Notes: generated by a model not told the origin, from the sequence alone. A stretch of DNA of 18,398 bases from Rickettsia typhi (GCA_943325485.2 CALPPP020000005.1:1-18398), one strand, 5' to 3'. Counted from the stretch's first letter, positions 1 to 8,947 are shown. Numbers and translations: made by a program.

Positions 1-789
1 GATGCGGCCGGATGCAATATCGCCTAAACCTGGCAAGGTACGCACAGATAATTTATAGGGGCTCAGGGATTGCAAAATTTCATGACGGCGCTGCCGAGAA
101 ACAGAAGGCAAAGCCAGCAACACATCGGTGACGGGCATTTCGACCAAGACCTCGTCTAAGTCAGCGGGGTTAAAGATGGGCAAGCCATTGAGCACATTGC
201 CATGCAACCTGTCGTCGTCATCCAAGAAGCCGACAACGCGCATCTCAAAGCTGTTTTCCATACCCGAGGCCAATTGCCGTCCCGCACTCCCTGCGCCATA
301 AATCAGCACTTGCGGCAACTTGCTTTTGTTGATTTGACTCAGGTACAAACCACCCAACCAGACCCTTGCAAAAGCTCGCGAGGCTCCCACCAAAATCAAC
401 ATCAGCAGAGGCTGAATCAGCCCTATGGTTCTGGGAACACCCTGAAAACCATAAAAGGTAAAGAGAGAGGCAAATAACACGCCATACAACAACATGGCAC
501 GCGCCATGGCGCCCATGGCGGGTAAGCCGCTGTAGCGGAAGATGGATCTATACAAACCTGAGGCAATGAAAATTGGAATGGCGAGCAGTATGGATACAGC
601 CACCGGTATAAGCACTGGGCCAGATAAGGCGACAAATTCTGTTAAGCGCAAGTAGTATGAAAACCAAACAGCCAATACACAAATAGAAATGTCTACAAGC
701 AAAACAAAGCCACGTTTCAATGGCCTAGACATTGCCAGCATAAAAAGGTTGACACTTCTAATTGAATGGTTGAATTTGGAAAACATCAT
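1..789 (-). CDS. FlaA1/WbpM/CapD-type membrane nucleotide-sugar 4,6-dehydratase, N-terminal part (cut by left edge)
   Basis: The frame is open from tandem ATGs (789 and 786) to base 1, giving 263 residues of a protein that normally exceeds 600. The visible part matches the N-terminal half of the family. Four hydrophobic segments (about residues 28-45, 58-77, 97-115 and 122-137) are followed by a Rossmann-like CoA-binding fold that opens with YGAGSAGRQLA (164-174) and GFLDDD (187-192). The SDR catalytic domain would lie beyond the window, so activity cannot be checked. Family members convert UDP-GlcNAc to 4-keto-6-deoxy sugars that lead to QuiNAc, FucNAc or bacillosamine, acting at the inner membrane. 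It is the last gene seen in the cluster, 23 bases after a glycosyltransferase. By inference it supplies the sugar that the phosphoglycosyl transferase at the other end of the operon loads onto the lipid carrier. Family assignment is firm; the exact product is unknown. Confidence 0.9.
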   Translation of the reverse strand, partial: MMFSKFNHSIRSVNLFMLAMSRPLKRGFVLLVDISICVLAVWFSYYLRLTEFVALSGPVLIPVAVSILLAIPIFIASGLYRSIFRYSGLPAMGAMARAMLLYGVLFASLFTFYGFQGVPRTIGLIQPLLMLILVGASRAFARVWLGGLYLSQINKSKLPQVLIYGAGSAGRQLASGMENSFEMRVVGFLDDDDRLHGNVLNGLPIFNPADLDEVLVEMPVTDVLLALPSVSRQRRHEILQSLSPYKLSVRTLPGLGDIASGRI

Positions 790-812
790 GAATAGATAAT
801 TGAACTTAAACA

Positions 813-1559
813 CTAAAACATGAGTTCAAGTAATTTAAATGGGTATTTCACAAGAATCTTGAAAAGATTTGTGTTGATTCCATTTTCGTTACATGCTCGA
901 ACAACTTCTCTGTTCAATAAGAGCCTGTTTCGCCAGCTACTGTTACTCACGCCACCGGCTTGCATGTTCACCAAAATACGAGGTAAGTGTTTGTAATGTA
1001 AATTTTGTCTGTGAAAAGTTCGAACAACATATTCATAGTCTCCGGCGATACGGTAGTCAGTTTTAAACTTTCCCACCCGTTGCACAACATCGCGTGTTAA
1101 AAATAACCCCGGATGCGCCGGCATCCACCCCCAGGCGAGTTGTTCGGGGCTGAATCGGTCGGAGCGGTAGCGACGAGTCATACGGGTCGGATCACCCGCA
1201 TTGAAAAAACCCACGTCTGCCAACAACGCATCAAGTTGATGTGCGCACATCTGTTGAGCAACTTCAGCCAACACGGTGGCATCGGCGTACACATCGTCGG
1301 CATTTAAAAAGCAAACTACATCGCCCGTGGCCAAGGCTAAGCCTTTGTTCATGGCATCGTATATGCCATTGTCGGGCTCGCTGACTAAAACCGCTAAGTG
1401 CGGCCTGAAGCGCTCCAAAATCGCCAGCGTGCCGTCGGTAGACCCACCGTCAATCACGATGTGTTCGACCTCAGGCAATTGCTGATCGACTACCGATTGG
1501 ATGGCACCCGCTATGGTTGCATGGCTGTTGTAGCAGACGGTGATGACGCTGATCTTCAT
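813..1559 (-). CDS. family 2 (GT-A) glycosyltransferase
   Basis: A 248-residue protein with the GT2 signature: a start-proximal MKISVITVCYNS strand, the nucleotide-binding DGGSTDGT at 37-44, and the metal-binding NADD at 86-89 preceded by a conserved DNGIYDAMNKG stretch. That stretch is typical of WcaE-like colanic-acid transferases and related enzymes. It should transfer one sugar from a nucleotide donor to the lipid-linked oligosaccharide on the cytoplasmic face; neither donor nor acceptor can be read from sequence. Its ATG overlaps the stop of the preceding glycosyltransferase as ATGA (1556-1559), so the two are probably translationally coupled. The protein shares the IVIDGGSTDG core with that neighbour, so the pair may descend from a duplication, but they have diverged outside the core. 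Confidence 0.9.
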   Translation of the reverse strand: MKISVITVCYNSHATIAGAIQSVVDQQLPEVEHIVIDGGSTDGTLAILERFRPHLAVLVSEPDNGIYDAMNKGLALATGDVVCFLNADDVYADATVLAEVAQQMCAHQLDALLADVGFFNAGDPTRMTRRYRSDRFSPEQLAWGWMPAHPGLFLTRDVVQRVGKFKTDYRIAGDYEYVVRTFHRQNLHYKHLPRILVNMQAGGVSNSSWRNRLLLNREVVRACNENGINTNLFKILVKYPFKLLELMF

Positions 1560-2347
1560 CGGTTCATTCTCGACGCCAAGCCTCTCAGCACATAGCGCAG
1601 TTCACCTTGTGCCAACATCAGGCACATACGGCGAAACTGGTGGTAGCGCTTGTCCAAGGCTGAGGGCTTGCGGCCACTGAGGATTTGCTCAAACTCAATA
1701 TCGAATACAGCCTGCCGGTTACTGGTTTTCGTATCGCCGTGCACCCGTAAGGCACCCCACGTTGTATTGACATGCGCAGTTTGCCTGCCTTCTGCCAGTA
1801 ATCTCAGGAACCATTCATAGTCGAAGGCGCAATCTAGACTTTCGCTCAACAGCCCCAGCTCTTGATGCACCTCTCGCTGCCAGAATGCAGATTGATTCGC
1901 CAGAATCATGCCTTCAGATAGTAGGCTCGAGTAGGTTGGACGAACGTACTTAAGGTCACGCAGTATCTGATCATCTCTATCAATCAGATTCATATTCCCA
2001 ATGATCAATTGGGCAGAGCGGTTGGATTGAGCCACAGCCGCCAGTTTAGAAAATGTACCTGGGTAATAAGTATCGTCCGAGTTTTGCCAAGCGACCCAGT
2101 CGCCTGTGGCTCGCTCAAGCCCCTTGTTGATGGCATGCGCTTGACCACGGTCTTTTTCGCTGACCCAATAGGCCAGACGACTTTCATATTTCTTGATCAG
2201 CTCGACACTTCCATCCGTTGACCCGCCGTCAATGACGATGTACTCGATATTGGGGTAATCCTGCTCCAACACTGACAGCAGTGTTCGCTCAAGAAAATCA
2301 ACTTGGTTGAATGAGGGGGTGATGATGGAAATTTTTGGCGTATTCAC
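1556..2347 (-). CDS. family 2 (GT-A) glycosyltransferase, GTG start
   Basis: A 263-residue GT2 enzyme. The N-terminus reads KISIITPSFNQ, followed by IVIDGGSTDG (37-46), KDRGQAHAINKG (65-76) and the NSDD metal site (89-92). The start is GTG at 2347, three bases after the stop of the FkbM gene. No better in-frame ATG precedes the first beta strand, so GTG is accepted. It should add one sugar to the growing repeat unit in the cytoplasm; the donor cannot be told. Its 3' end overlaps the next glycosyltransferase by four bases. Confidence 0.9.
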   Translation of the reverse strand: MNTPKISIITPSFNQVDFLERTLLSVLEQDYPNIEYIVIDGGSTDGSVELIKKYESRLAYWVSEKDRGQAHAINKGLERATGDWVAWQNSDDTYYPGTFSKLAAVAQSNRSAQLIIGNMNLIDRDDQILRDLKYVRPTYSSLLSEGMILANQSAFWQREVHQELGLLSESLDCAFDYEWFLRLLAEGRQTAHVNTTWGALRVHGDTKTSNRQAVFDIEFEQILSGRKPSALDKRYHQFRRMCLMLAQGELRYVLRGLASRMNR

Positions 2348-2350
2348 GAT

Positions 2351-3076
2351 TTAGTTTCTGACAAAGAAACCGTCCATTTGTAATGTTCGACCATTTTTGA
2401 GATCCACAAAAACTGGCTCTAAGGCCCAAAGGGTGAATCCGGCAGTCTCCAGACGGGCCACACATTCAAGCCAAAGATGTTGGTTTTCGTATAACTGAAC
2501 CATTGAGAGTTCTATGAGAACAGCACGGGCCTTGGCAATAAGATTCGGCGCTCCGTCAAGGACCTGCCATTCATAACCTTGCGTGTCAATTTTCAGAAGA
2601 ATGCTATCAGCAACATTTATAAAGGGAGCTGCGGCCTCGTCAAGGCTTAGCAAGGGCACAGTTTCCTGTGAGCTGTAGGCTGACTCGGGTGCCGCATTCA
2701 TGTGTGCTGCCAGCATAGGCAAAACCGAACTACTGACCGAGTTAGCGGACACATTGAGCTCTATAGTTCCGCGATCAGCCCCAATTGCCACCCGCGCAGC
2801 TGCCTGCCATTTCGGGTCGCTTTGGCTGCGTAATAACAACTTGCTATGAGCTTCTGCCATAGGTTCGAATGAAACAATGCGGCCCTTGTATCCACCGGCT
2901 CGTAACTCTTCGCCAAACTGTCCCTCGTTTGCACCAATATCTAAGACCATGTTGATCCCGCAGTGATCCAAGCTGGCCATCAAGCGGGCAATCTTTGAGG
3001 AAGCGGGGCTAAAACGGTGTAACTCCAGACCGAGACTTCGCAAAGTATGTTTAATGGTTCGTTTGAGTGAGTACAT
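2351..3076 (-). CDS. FkbM-family SAM-dependent methyltransferase
   Basis: A 241-residue protein with the FkbM layout: SAM-binding motif I VLDIGANEGQF at 44-54, the acidic FEP motif near 69-71, and the family-typical KIDTQGYEWQVLDG near 161-174. FkbM enzymes O-methylate hydroxyl groups, and in polysaccharide loci they are taken to methylate sugar hydroxyls. The gene sits between a GT4 glycosyltransferase (17 bases upstream) and a GT2 gene (3 bases downstream), so its substrate is probably a sugar of this polymer. Which hydroxyl is unknown. It is one of two FkbM genes in the operon; the other (6877-7596) differs in its N-terminal motif and is not a close copy. Confidence 0.9.
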   Translation of the reverse strand: MYSLKRTIKHTLRSLGLELHRFSPASSKIARLMASLDHCGINMVLDIGANEGQFGEELRAGGYKGRIVSFEPMAEAHSKLLLRSQSDPKWQAAARVAIGADRGTIELNVSANSVSSSVLPMLAAHMNAAPESAYSSQETVPLLSLDEAAAPFINVADSILLKIDTQGYEWQVLDGAPNLIAKARAVLIELSMVQLYENQHLWLECVARLETAGFTLWALEPVFVDLKNGRTLQMDGFFVRN

Positions 3077-3093
3077 ACCGCGTAATGAAGTAA

Positions 3094-4200
3094 TTAAAAA
3101 AGAACTTTCCGATAAACATTAAGGGTTTCAAGGGCGCATCGATCCCAAGAAAAGGCTTGAAGGCGGTCTCGCCCACGCTGGCGAAGGTCTGCTTGCAGAG
3201 CTGAATTGGTTACGACTGCCTCTAATGCATTGGCAATCGAATCGACTTCGTAAGGGTCGAATTGAATGGCTGCGTTACCAACCACTTCAGGCATGGAACT
3301 GGTGTTGCTGCAGGCCACTGGGCAGTCCAAACTCATTGCTTCCAAGGGTGGAATCCCGAAACCTTCATACAACGAAGGGTATACGAAGAGCGAGGCTTGC
3401 CGGTAAATGGCGCAAAGGACGGCATCATCGCCACTCATTTGACGAACCTGGTTTTCATTAAGGCCCAGGCTACGCACGAGAGTTTTTTCTCTTCCATTGA
3501 AATGACCGCCACCAAAGGCAACCAAGTCATAGCTGTCGCGAAGTATTGATCTCCCCGCATAAGCTTGGAGCAGACGATCGAAGTTTTTATAGCCGGCGCG
3601 GGAGCCCACAAACAAAATGAAAGGCCGTTGAGGCCTAGCAAGATCAGCCACCTTGCTTTGGTTCAAGGCAAAACCCAAATGCACAACTGTAGTTTTTTCT
3701 TCTGGCACATGCAGAAGGCGAATCAAATCCCTCTGGGTGTTCTCCGAGATACAGACAATGTGATCGGCACGAGCGACGGCTGCACGTTTTTCCTCTCGGG
3801 TGCGATCCCATGCCGGGAAAAATTGGGGATATAACTCATGAATCATGTCAAAGACAGTTAGAACTGTTTTGCATCCTCTTGGACTCACAGTCTTTTTGGC
3901 GTAATAGGTTTCATGAAGAATATTTGGACACCACCGCCAAAGAATGAATGGCGCCAAAAATTCATTAATGATTCGATAGAGGCGACCCGTTCGACGAATA
4001 GCGGGTGCATGAATCCCTGTCACATGCACCGAAGACCGCGACTGGCGCAGGTATTCGGTGACATAGAAGGGACAAATGATTTGGCAATCAACAGCGTCGT
4101 CCCCCGTGGACTTGATATGGCTAGCAAGTTCTAAAAAATAACGCGACACTCCACCATAACGCTGCCAACCGAAAATCTGATGGTCGTATGCAATTTTCAT
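3094..4200 (-). CDS. GT-B (GT4-type) glycosyltransferase
   Basis: A 368-residue retaining-type glycosyltransferase. The N-terminal acceptor domain contains the glycine-rich loop RYGGVSRYF (14-22). The C-terminal donor domain begins near FILFVGSRAGYKN (194-206) and carries the E-x7-E motif as EGFGIPPLE (279-287), followed by SNTSSMPEV. It resembles the mannosyltransferase-B-like branch of GT4, as does the gene at 11162-12298, which has a nearly identical C-terminal motif. It would add a sugar, plausibly from a GDP donor made by this cluster, but donor choice is inference. It lies 10 bases after the zinc-ribbon methyltransferase and 17 bases before an FkbM methyltransferase, in the same operon. 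Confidence 0.92.
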   Translation of the reverse strand: MKIAYDHQIFGWQRYGGVSRYFLELASHIKSTGDDAVDCQIICPFYVTEYLRQSRSSVHVTGIHAPAIRRTGRLYRIINEFLAPFILWRWCPNILHETYYAKKTVSPRGCKTVLTVFDMIHELYPQFFPAWDRTREEKRAAVARADHIVCISENTQRDLIRLLHVPEEKTTVVHLGFALNQSKVADLARPQRPFILFVGSRAGYKNFDRLLQAYAGRSILRDSYDLVAFGGGHFNGREKTLVRSLGLNENQVRQMSGDDAVLCAIYRQASLFVYPSLYEGFGIPPLEAMSLDCPVACSNTSSMPEVVGNAAIQFDPYEVDSIANALEAVVTNSALQADLRQRGRDRLQAFSWDRCALETLNVYRKVLF

Positions 4201-4210
4201 TCAATGGCGT

Positions 4211-4999
4211 TCAGTCGGCATGCATTATTGTTAAATGGTCTGACATGGTTTTCGAACGCAGTCTGCGCTGAATGATGAGCGAAGACCCTTTAGCGATCAA
4301 AGGTTTGGTAGCTAAAAATAACTTGTTTTGATCTAGGCTGCGGCGAGAAAGAATATGCAGGCCATTCGAACTGATGAGTTTGAGACCTAGTTTTTTTCCA
4401 AGAATGTCGAGCGTGGTGCGACTGAAAAAACCTATATGCTGTCCAGTGGCAAAAGAGTAATACCACCAGTCTTGCGCCGGGGGCTTTCCCTTGTAGAGTT
4501 GGGTGCTGAAGATCAGACTGTCTGCGCCAGTATCCTTGAGTGTGGCCTCGACAAATTCAAGAGGATTTGTCAGGTGTTCCATCACCTCCATGGCAGTAAC
4601 AGCTTGACAGCTGTGCGTGGCAGGCGAATATTCAAAACCTCGCGCCAGAAGGTTCTCACAGTGCTTGTCTGACCAATAAAAGTCAAAGCCAAGGTCTCGC
4701 ATCATTCGAGTCAGCATGCCGTAGCCTCCCGCAGCGTCAAGGTACTGACCCTTTCCGCGCTCACCAAACACCCAATACAAGGTGCTTGCCACCTTGGAGG
4801 CCAAAGAAATATTGCGCATGACCAGTCCGGTATCTGCAGCAGCAATCGCTGAAGAATAAGCTTCGTCTAACCAATGGGGGTCACGTGCGCGGAGATACTC
4901 ACAAGCATCGCAAACCTCGAATTGGGCTGGATATTTTTTTAATACCTGCGCTTCAAAGGCGTGTCGCATTTCGGAGGAACAAATTGGACAAGAAGACAT
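4211..4999 (-). CDS. class I SAM-dependent methyltransferase with N-terminal CxxC-CxxC zinc ribbon
   Basis: A 262-residue protein. Two cysteine pairs at the N-terminus (C4/C7 and C30/C33) look like a small zinc ribbon. The Methyltransf_23-like fold follows: SAM motif I as YLDAAGGYGML (86-96), then AMEVMEHLTNP, and the HIGFFS segment usual in this family. The architecture recalls sugar C-methyltransferases and capsule methyltransferases that carry an N-terminal zinc site, but this protein is shorter than the roughly 400-residue C-methyltransferases. An O-methyl transfer to a sugar is therefore more likely. Its ATG directly follows the stop of the HlpA-like glycosyltransferase with no gap. The substrate is not determinable here. 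Confidence 0.85.
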   Translation of the reverse strand: MSSCPICSSEMRHAFEAQVLKKYPAQFEVCDACEYLRARDPHWLDEAYSSAIAAADTGLVMRNISLASKVASTLYWVFGERGKGQYLDAAGGYGMLTRMMRDLGFDFYWSDKHCENLLARGFEYSPATHSCQAVTAMEVMEHLTNPLEFVEATLKDTGADSLIFSTQLYKGKPPAQDWWYYSFATGQHIGFFSRTTLDILGKKLGLKLISSNGLHILSRRSLDQNKLFLATKPLIAKGSSLIIQRRLRSKTMSDHLTIMHAD

Positions 5000-5926
5000 T
5001 CAATTCATCCAATTTTTGATTCGTTCGGCGAGCCGACGGTAGACCCTGGGGACCAAGGGTGTTCTGAAACAGTGTCTGTCGCTAAAGAGGTCAGCTTCAC
5101 GGTTTCTAGCTTGAATTGTCGGGTGCGTCAGTGGGAAAGTCATCGCCCGTGTAGGTAGGTTAGCCAAGGGGCTAGAGGCTGTTGTGTGCGTGGCTTCAGC
5201 GCCAAAACCTATATTTGAGATCAGATTCACGGATGGCAGGATATTCATGCGCCCCATGCACCAATTGGCGAAGACCCATTGGTAGTCCCACGTGTCGATC
5301 TCACCACGGTAGACACGCTCAAAAATGGATTGCCAAAAAGGTGCTTCAGATTTTTCGAGAACGAGATCTTCAATACGTCCTTGTTCGCGGACCTGTGGCC
5401 ATAGGCCCATGTCGACGTCATAAGCTTGCCAGCGATCACGCCAGCTGGCCCAACCCCAAATGTGGATGTACTTCGAAAAATAGTAACTGTCTGTCATTGA
5501 AGCGCGTCCCAATTGAAAATTGTCACCGCTGATCATTCCTATTCTGGCATCGTGACGAAAGTGTTGAAGAGACTCCTGACAAAACCTAAAAAATGAGGAG
5601 TCTGGCAGACAGTCATCTTCCAAAATAATCGCTTCCTCGACCTGCTCAAACACCCAATCGATGCCGCTGGAAACCCTTTTTTTGCAACCTAAATTGGTCT
5701 CAGAGAAATGGGTAAGTACCTCGCAGGGCCAGTCGATCTGCTCAATGATGGCGCGGGTGGCAGCAACTCGTTCGGCCTCGCCTGCCTTATGGGCTCTGGG
5801 TCCATCGCCAACGACCAACAGCTTGAGTGGGCGGGCCTTGGCTATTTCGGCAAACACAAGGGCGGTTGTGTCAGGGCGGTTAAAAATAATGAAGGCGACC
5901 GGCGTGGTTAGCTTGAATTCGCTCAT
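5000..5926 (-). CDS. HlpA-like GT-A glycosyltransferase
   Basis: A 308-residue protein of the group often annotated as hemolytic-protein HlpA-like, which is a nucleotide-diphospho-sugar transferase fold. Visible features are [13 protein letters not shown] (9-21), the metal-binding EDD at 103-105 within [10 protein letters not shown], and the family-typical [10 protein letters not shown] at 157-166. The start chosen is ATG at 5926, which overlaps the stop of the UXS gene as ATGA. A longer in-frame version starting at 5995 would add 23 basic residues lying wholly inside the upstream gene and is unlikely. It probably transfers a sugar to the lipid-linked repeat unit, and its position right after UXS makes a xylosyltransferase role conceivable but unproven. 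No lytic role is implied by the family name. Confidence 0.85.
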   Translation of the reverse strand: MSEFKLTTPVAFIIFNRPDTTALVFAEIAKARPLKLLVVGDGPRAHKAGEAERVAATRAIIEQIDWPCEVLTHFSETNLGCKKRVSSGIDWVFEQVEEAIILEDDCLPDSSFFRFCQESLQHFRHDARIGMISGDNFQLGRASMTDSYYFSKYIHIWGWASWRDRWQAYDVDMGLWPQVREQGRIEDLVLEKSEAPFWQSIFERVYRGEIDTWDYQWVFANWCMGRMNILPSVNLISNIGFGAEATHTTASSPLANLPTRAMTFPLTHPTIQARNREADLFSDRHCFRTPLVPRVYRRLAERIKNWMN

Positions 5927-6876
5927 GCAAAGAATTTCCTGAAATAGGCGATGGTTTCTTTCAGGCCGTCTTCTAAAGCGACTTTGGGCTGCCAACCTAG
6001 GGCTGAGTGCGCCAGTGTGATATCAGGTTGACGCTGCCTTGGATCATCGGTTGGCAGTGGGTGAAACGCCAGTTTGGATTGCCCGCCCACAAGTCGGATG
6101 ACATGCTCGGCCAATTCAAGCATGGTGAATTCGCCGGGGTTGCCAATGTTCACTGGACCGATGAATTCACCATTGCTGTCCATCATGCGCACAAAGCCCT
6201 CGATCAAATCGTCTACATAGCAAAACGAGCGGGTCTGTTGCCCGTCGCCATAAATGGTGATGTCTTCACCTTTGAGCGCTTGGACAATGAAGTTGCTGAC
6301 CACGCGGCCATCATTGGGATGCATCCTCGGGCCATAGGTGTTGAAGATGCGAACCACCTTGATTTCAAGTTGGTGCTGGCGCCAATAGTCGAAGAAAAGC
6401 GTTTCAGCGCAGCGCTTGCCTTCGTCATAACAAGACCGTGGGCCAATGGGGTTGACCTTGCCCCAGTAACTTTCGGGCTGAGGGTGTACCTCTGGGTCGC
6501 CATAAACCTCGCTTGTCGAGGCTTGCAGGATTCGTGCGCCGGTGCGCTTGGCCAGCCCCAACATGTTGATAGCGCCATGCACACTGGTTTTGGTGGTTTG
6601 CACTGGGTCGTGCTGATAGTGCACTGGCGAGGCTGGACAGGCCAAGTTGTAGATGCGATCAACCTCAACGTAAAGCGGGAATGTGACGTCATGTCGCATC
6701 AGTTCAAAGCGCGGATGCTCCAACAAGTGCTCCACATTACGCTTGCTTCCCGTGAAAAAATTGTCGACGCAGAGCACGTCAACGCCGTCCTTGATCAATC
6801 GATCGCACAGGTGGGAGCCAAGGAAGCCTGAGCCGCCGGTCACAAGCGTCTGACTATGGGGGTTGTAGTTTTTCAT
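5923..6876 (-). CDS. uxs: UDP-glucuronate decarboxylase (UDP-xylose synthase), SDR family
   Basis: A 317-residue extended SDR enzyme that uses NAD to oxidise and decarboxylate UDP-glucuronate to UDP-xylose in the cytosol. The sequence shows the NAD-binding [11 protein letters not shown] (12-22), the catalytic STSEVYGDP (120-128), and Tyr150/Lys154 in YDEGK. It also has the strongly family-specific runs [12 protein letters not shown] and [21 protein letters not shown]. Length matches soluble bacterial UXS enzymes, and there is no fused formyltransferase domain as in ArnA. It begins immediately after the stop of an FkbM methyltransferase and overlaps the following glycosyltransferase by four bases. 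Its substrate needs a UDP-glucose dehydrogenase that is not in this window. Confidence in the activity is high by family resemblance. Confidence 0.93.
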   Translation of the reverse strand: MKNYNPHSQTLVTGGSGFLGSHLCDRLIKDGVDVLCVDNFFTGSKRNVEHLLEHPRFELMRHDVTFPLYVEVDRIYNLACPASPVHYQHDPVQTTKTSVHGAINMLGLAKRTGARILQASTSEVYGDPEVHPQPESYWGKVNPIGPRSCYDEGKRCAETLFFDYWRQHQLEIKVVRIFNTYGPRMHPNDGRVVSNFIVQALKGEDITIYGDGQQTRSFCYVDDLIEGFVRMMDSNGEFIGPVNIGNPGEFTMLELAEHVIRLVGGQSKLAFHPLPTDDPRQRQPDITLAHSALGWQPKVALEDGLKETIAYFRKFFA

Positions 6877-7596
6877 TCAAGCATCCATGTTTTTAAAAAT
6901 TACCGTATGCACACACTTTGCATAAACGCGGTAGCCTACACCAGACATGAATTGACTTACCAGGTGGTTCTCTATGTCGTTCAAACTGCTGTCGAGAATT
7001 TCTACAAGCAAGTATCTGGGCCTGTATTTAGCCCAATTGCTTGATCTCAGCACATCCAGATCAAGCCCCTCCACATCTACGCTCATGAAGTCGATGGTAC
7101 GTTCAGTCGGTAGGTTCTCATCGAGTATCTGGGACAAGGGTCGTATATCAATGCTTCGGGTACCAATAATCTTATAGGGGGTATCGGATTGATCCCGACT
7201 GTCTGCCAAATCCTTCGCAAAGCCATTCAGTGCCGGTTCGTTGAACATATAGAAACTCAACTTGCCAGGCTGACTGCCAATGCCGAGCTCAATATTGATA
7301 TCCAAAGGACGTAATCGATTGAAGGCGAGCATGCTGCCTGGCATCGCATCAATGTTGATACCTCGCCAGCCCCGTCTGTAGAAATAGTAGGTATTGGAAA
7401 AACGTTGGGGGTGGTGGGCACCCACGTCGACATAAAAGCCATCAGGTTTATCACCAAAGATTCTGGCCAGTATGAGATCTTCACCCTCTTGGGACCATGA
7501 ACTTCGTTGCCAAGGGTCCCATCGATACGCATAAATGATTCTTCTGAGGAAGTCTTTGATGGGCTGCGGTATCAAAGCCCTGATTTCACTCAGCAT
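6877..7596 (-). CDS. FkbM-family SAM-dependent methyltransferase
   Basis: A 239-residue protein of a second FkbM type. It has the SWSQEGEDLIL block (33-43) common before the fold in polysaccharide-cluster members, SAM motif FYVDVGAHHP (54-63), and SVDVEGLD (172-179) in place of the KIDTQG form seen in the other FkbM gene. It is expected to O-methylate a sugar hydroxyl. The gene starts one base after the wzx stop and ends flush against the UXS start, so it is embedded in the operon and probably translationally coupled at both ends. The substrate sugar is unknown; adjacency to UXS makes a xylose-containing acceptor possible. Confidence 0.9.
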   Translation of the reverse strand: MLSEIRALIPQPIKDFLRRIIYAYRWDPWQRSSWSQEGEDLILARIFGDKPDGFYVDVGAHHPQRFSNTYYFYRRGWRGINIDAMPGSMLAFNRLRPLDINIELGIGSQPGKLSFYMFNEPALNGFAKDLADSRDQSDTPYKIIGTRSIDIRPLSQILDENLPTERTIDFMSVDVEGLDLDVLRSSNWAKYRPRYLLVEILDSSLNDIENHLVSQFMSGVGYRVYAKCVHTVIFKNMDA

Positions 7597-7597
7597 G

Positions 7598-8947
7598 TCA
7601 AATCCAGCCTTTTGATCTGGTCAGACGTTCAAAGCTACTCAAAAGACTGAACGACTTGAGCTTCATCATGAACATATCGCGCGTAGCGTGTTGCATCGCG
7701 TCAGACAGCATGGCTGCAACCGCATAAGAAATCAGAGTGGCCCATGCAGCACCAACCACACCTAATAAAGGAATGAGCAGGATGTTTAAGACCACATTCA
7801 CCGCTGCACCAAGAGCAGTTCTTTGTAGGCTGATAAGTTGCTGGTTTTCTGCCAAAAACCAGTTGCCTCCAGCGACACCGAGGAAAACAAACACGGTTGC
7901 CCACACATGGATGGCCAACACGCTGCCGGCCTCGCTGTAGTCTGGGCCAAAGAGCATGGTTACCAAGGGCGTTGCAAAAAGAGTCACTGGCAACGCAACA
8001 ATGACGGCAAGCCAGGTCATCAAATCGAAAAGCCCTTGTAGCCGCTGTCGATACTGCGCCTCATTGTTTTTCTTGGCCTCAAGGATTGACGGCAGTACGG
8101 AGGCAGCGACCGCAGTCGCGATGAAGTACCAAATTTCGCTGATACGCACAGCAGCGCTGTAGATGCCTACGGCGTCATTGCCCAACATTTGTCCGATCAT
8201 GATCTGATCGATCTTCATGTAGATCATGACGGCGATGCTCGAGAGCATCAACGGCCAGCTGGCTTTAAGAAGAGTGCCGCACCGACGGTAACTGATGCGC
8301 AGGCTAGACAGCGGCATACCAAGCCGGTGAAGTGCCAGCGTTATGGCCAGAGCCACGGCAAACGCTTCGGCAAGCATGGCCCACGCGAAGCTGATGAGTG
8401 AAGCACCGGTGAGGATGAGCACCGCTTTGATACCCGCAAAAACCAAGAAGGCTGCGTTTTGCACCCAGACGGTGTATTTCGATTGCACTTGAGATTCGAA
8501 CCAATAGGCCGCCACCTCAAATGCTTTGAGCAACACCACCGATCCGAGGATGGCCGCCACAAGCTGTGACAAGAGATCTTGCGGCCGCAAGTAAAAGACA
8601 GTTGCCAGCAAAAGACTGTAGGCGACTGTGCCGCCGAGCAATTGAAGCACTGCCGCTGTGCCCAGGGTGTCTTCTCGGCACGCCTGATCTCGAACGATAT
8701 CGCGAACGACTATGCCCTGCAATCCCATGGCGGCAAGCGCACCAAAAAGGCCAATAAGTGCGGCAGTGAAGTTCAAGAGTCCAAACTGCTCTGGACCCAA
8801 GTATCTGGCAATCCAAACGCCGATCAGCAGACCCACACCCATGCGCAGTATTTTGTCGAAGAACAACCAGCCAATGTTGTCGACGATCTTCAGAAAATTG
8901 GGGCGATGTTCGATCCTGCGCCGGATAAAAGCAGGAATGAGTGCCAT
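7598..8947 (-). CDS. wzx: Wzx-type lipid-linked oligosaccharide flippase (MOP superfamily)
   Basis: A 449-residue, very hydrophobic protein with many membrane-spanning segments (roughly 12 or more by eye). The hallmark N-terminal helix-loop-helix reads IARYLGPEQFGLLNF (46-60), and a second conserved stretch near the middle reads KIDQIMIGQMLG. Members move undecaprenyl-diphosphate-linked repeat units from the cytoplasmic to the periplasmic face of the inner membrane. The start is well fixed: an in-frame TAA lies only two codons upstream of the ATG. The 53-base gap before it (8948-9000) is the largest inside the operon and shows no convincing hairpin. No Wzy polymerase gene accompanies it in the window. 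Confidence 0.93.
   Translation of the reverse strand: MALIPAFIRRRIEHRPNFLKIVDNIGWLFFDKILRMGVGLLIGVWIARYLGPEQFGLLNFTAALIGLFGALAAMGLQGIVVRDIVRDQACREDTLGTAAVLQLLGGTVAYSLLLATVFYLRPQDLLSQLVAAILGSVVLLKAFEVAAYWFESQVQSKYTVWVQNAAFLVFAGIKAVLILTGASLISFAWAMLAEAFAVALAITLALHRLGMPLSSLRISYRRCGTLLKASWPLMLSSIAVMIYMKIDQIMIGQMLGNDAVGIYSAAVRISEIWYFIATAVAASVLPSILEAKKNNEAQYRQRLQGLFDLMTWLAVIVALPVTLFATPLVTMLFGPDYSEAGSVLAIHVWATVFVFLGVAGGNWFLAENQQLISLQRTALGAAVNVVLNILLIPLLGVVGAAWATLISYAVAAMLSDAMQHATRDMFMMKLKSFSLLSSFERLTRSKGWI

Noticed and set aside
5927..5995. Upstream start adding 23 residues to the HlpA-like glycosyltransferase
   Set aside because: The extension is arginine-rich, lies wholly inside the UXS coding region, and the ATGA overlap start at 5926 gives the normal family N-terminus.
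6007..6831. Long plus-strand open frame (274 codons) antisense to the UDP-glucuronate decarboxylase gene
   Set aside because: The minus-strand protein has full family motifs; the plus-strand translation has no recognisable domain and is a shadow of a stop-poor coding region.
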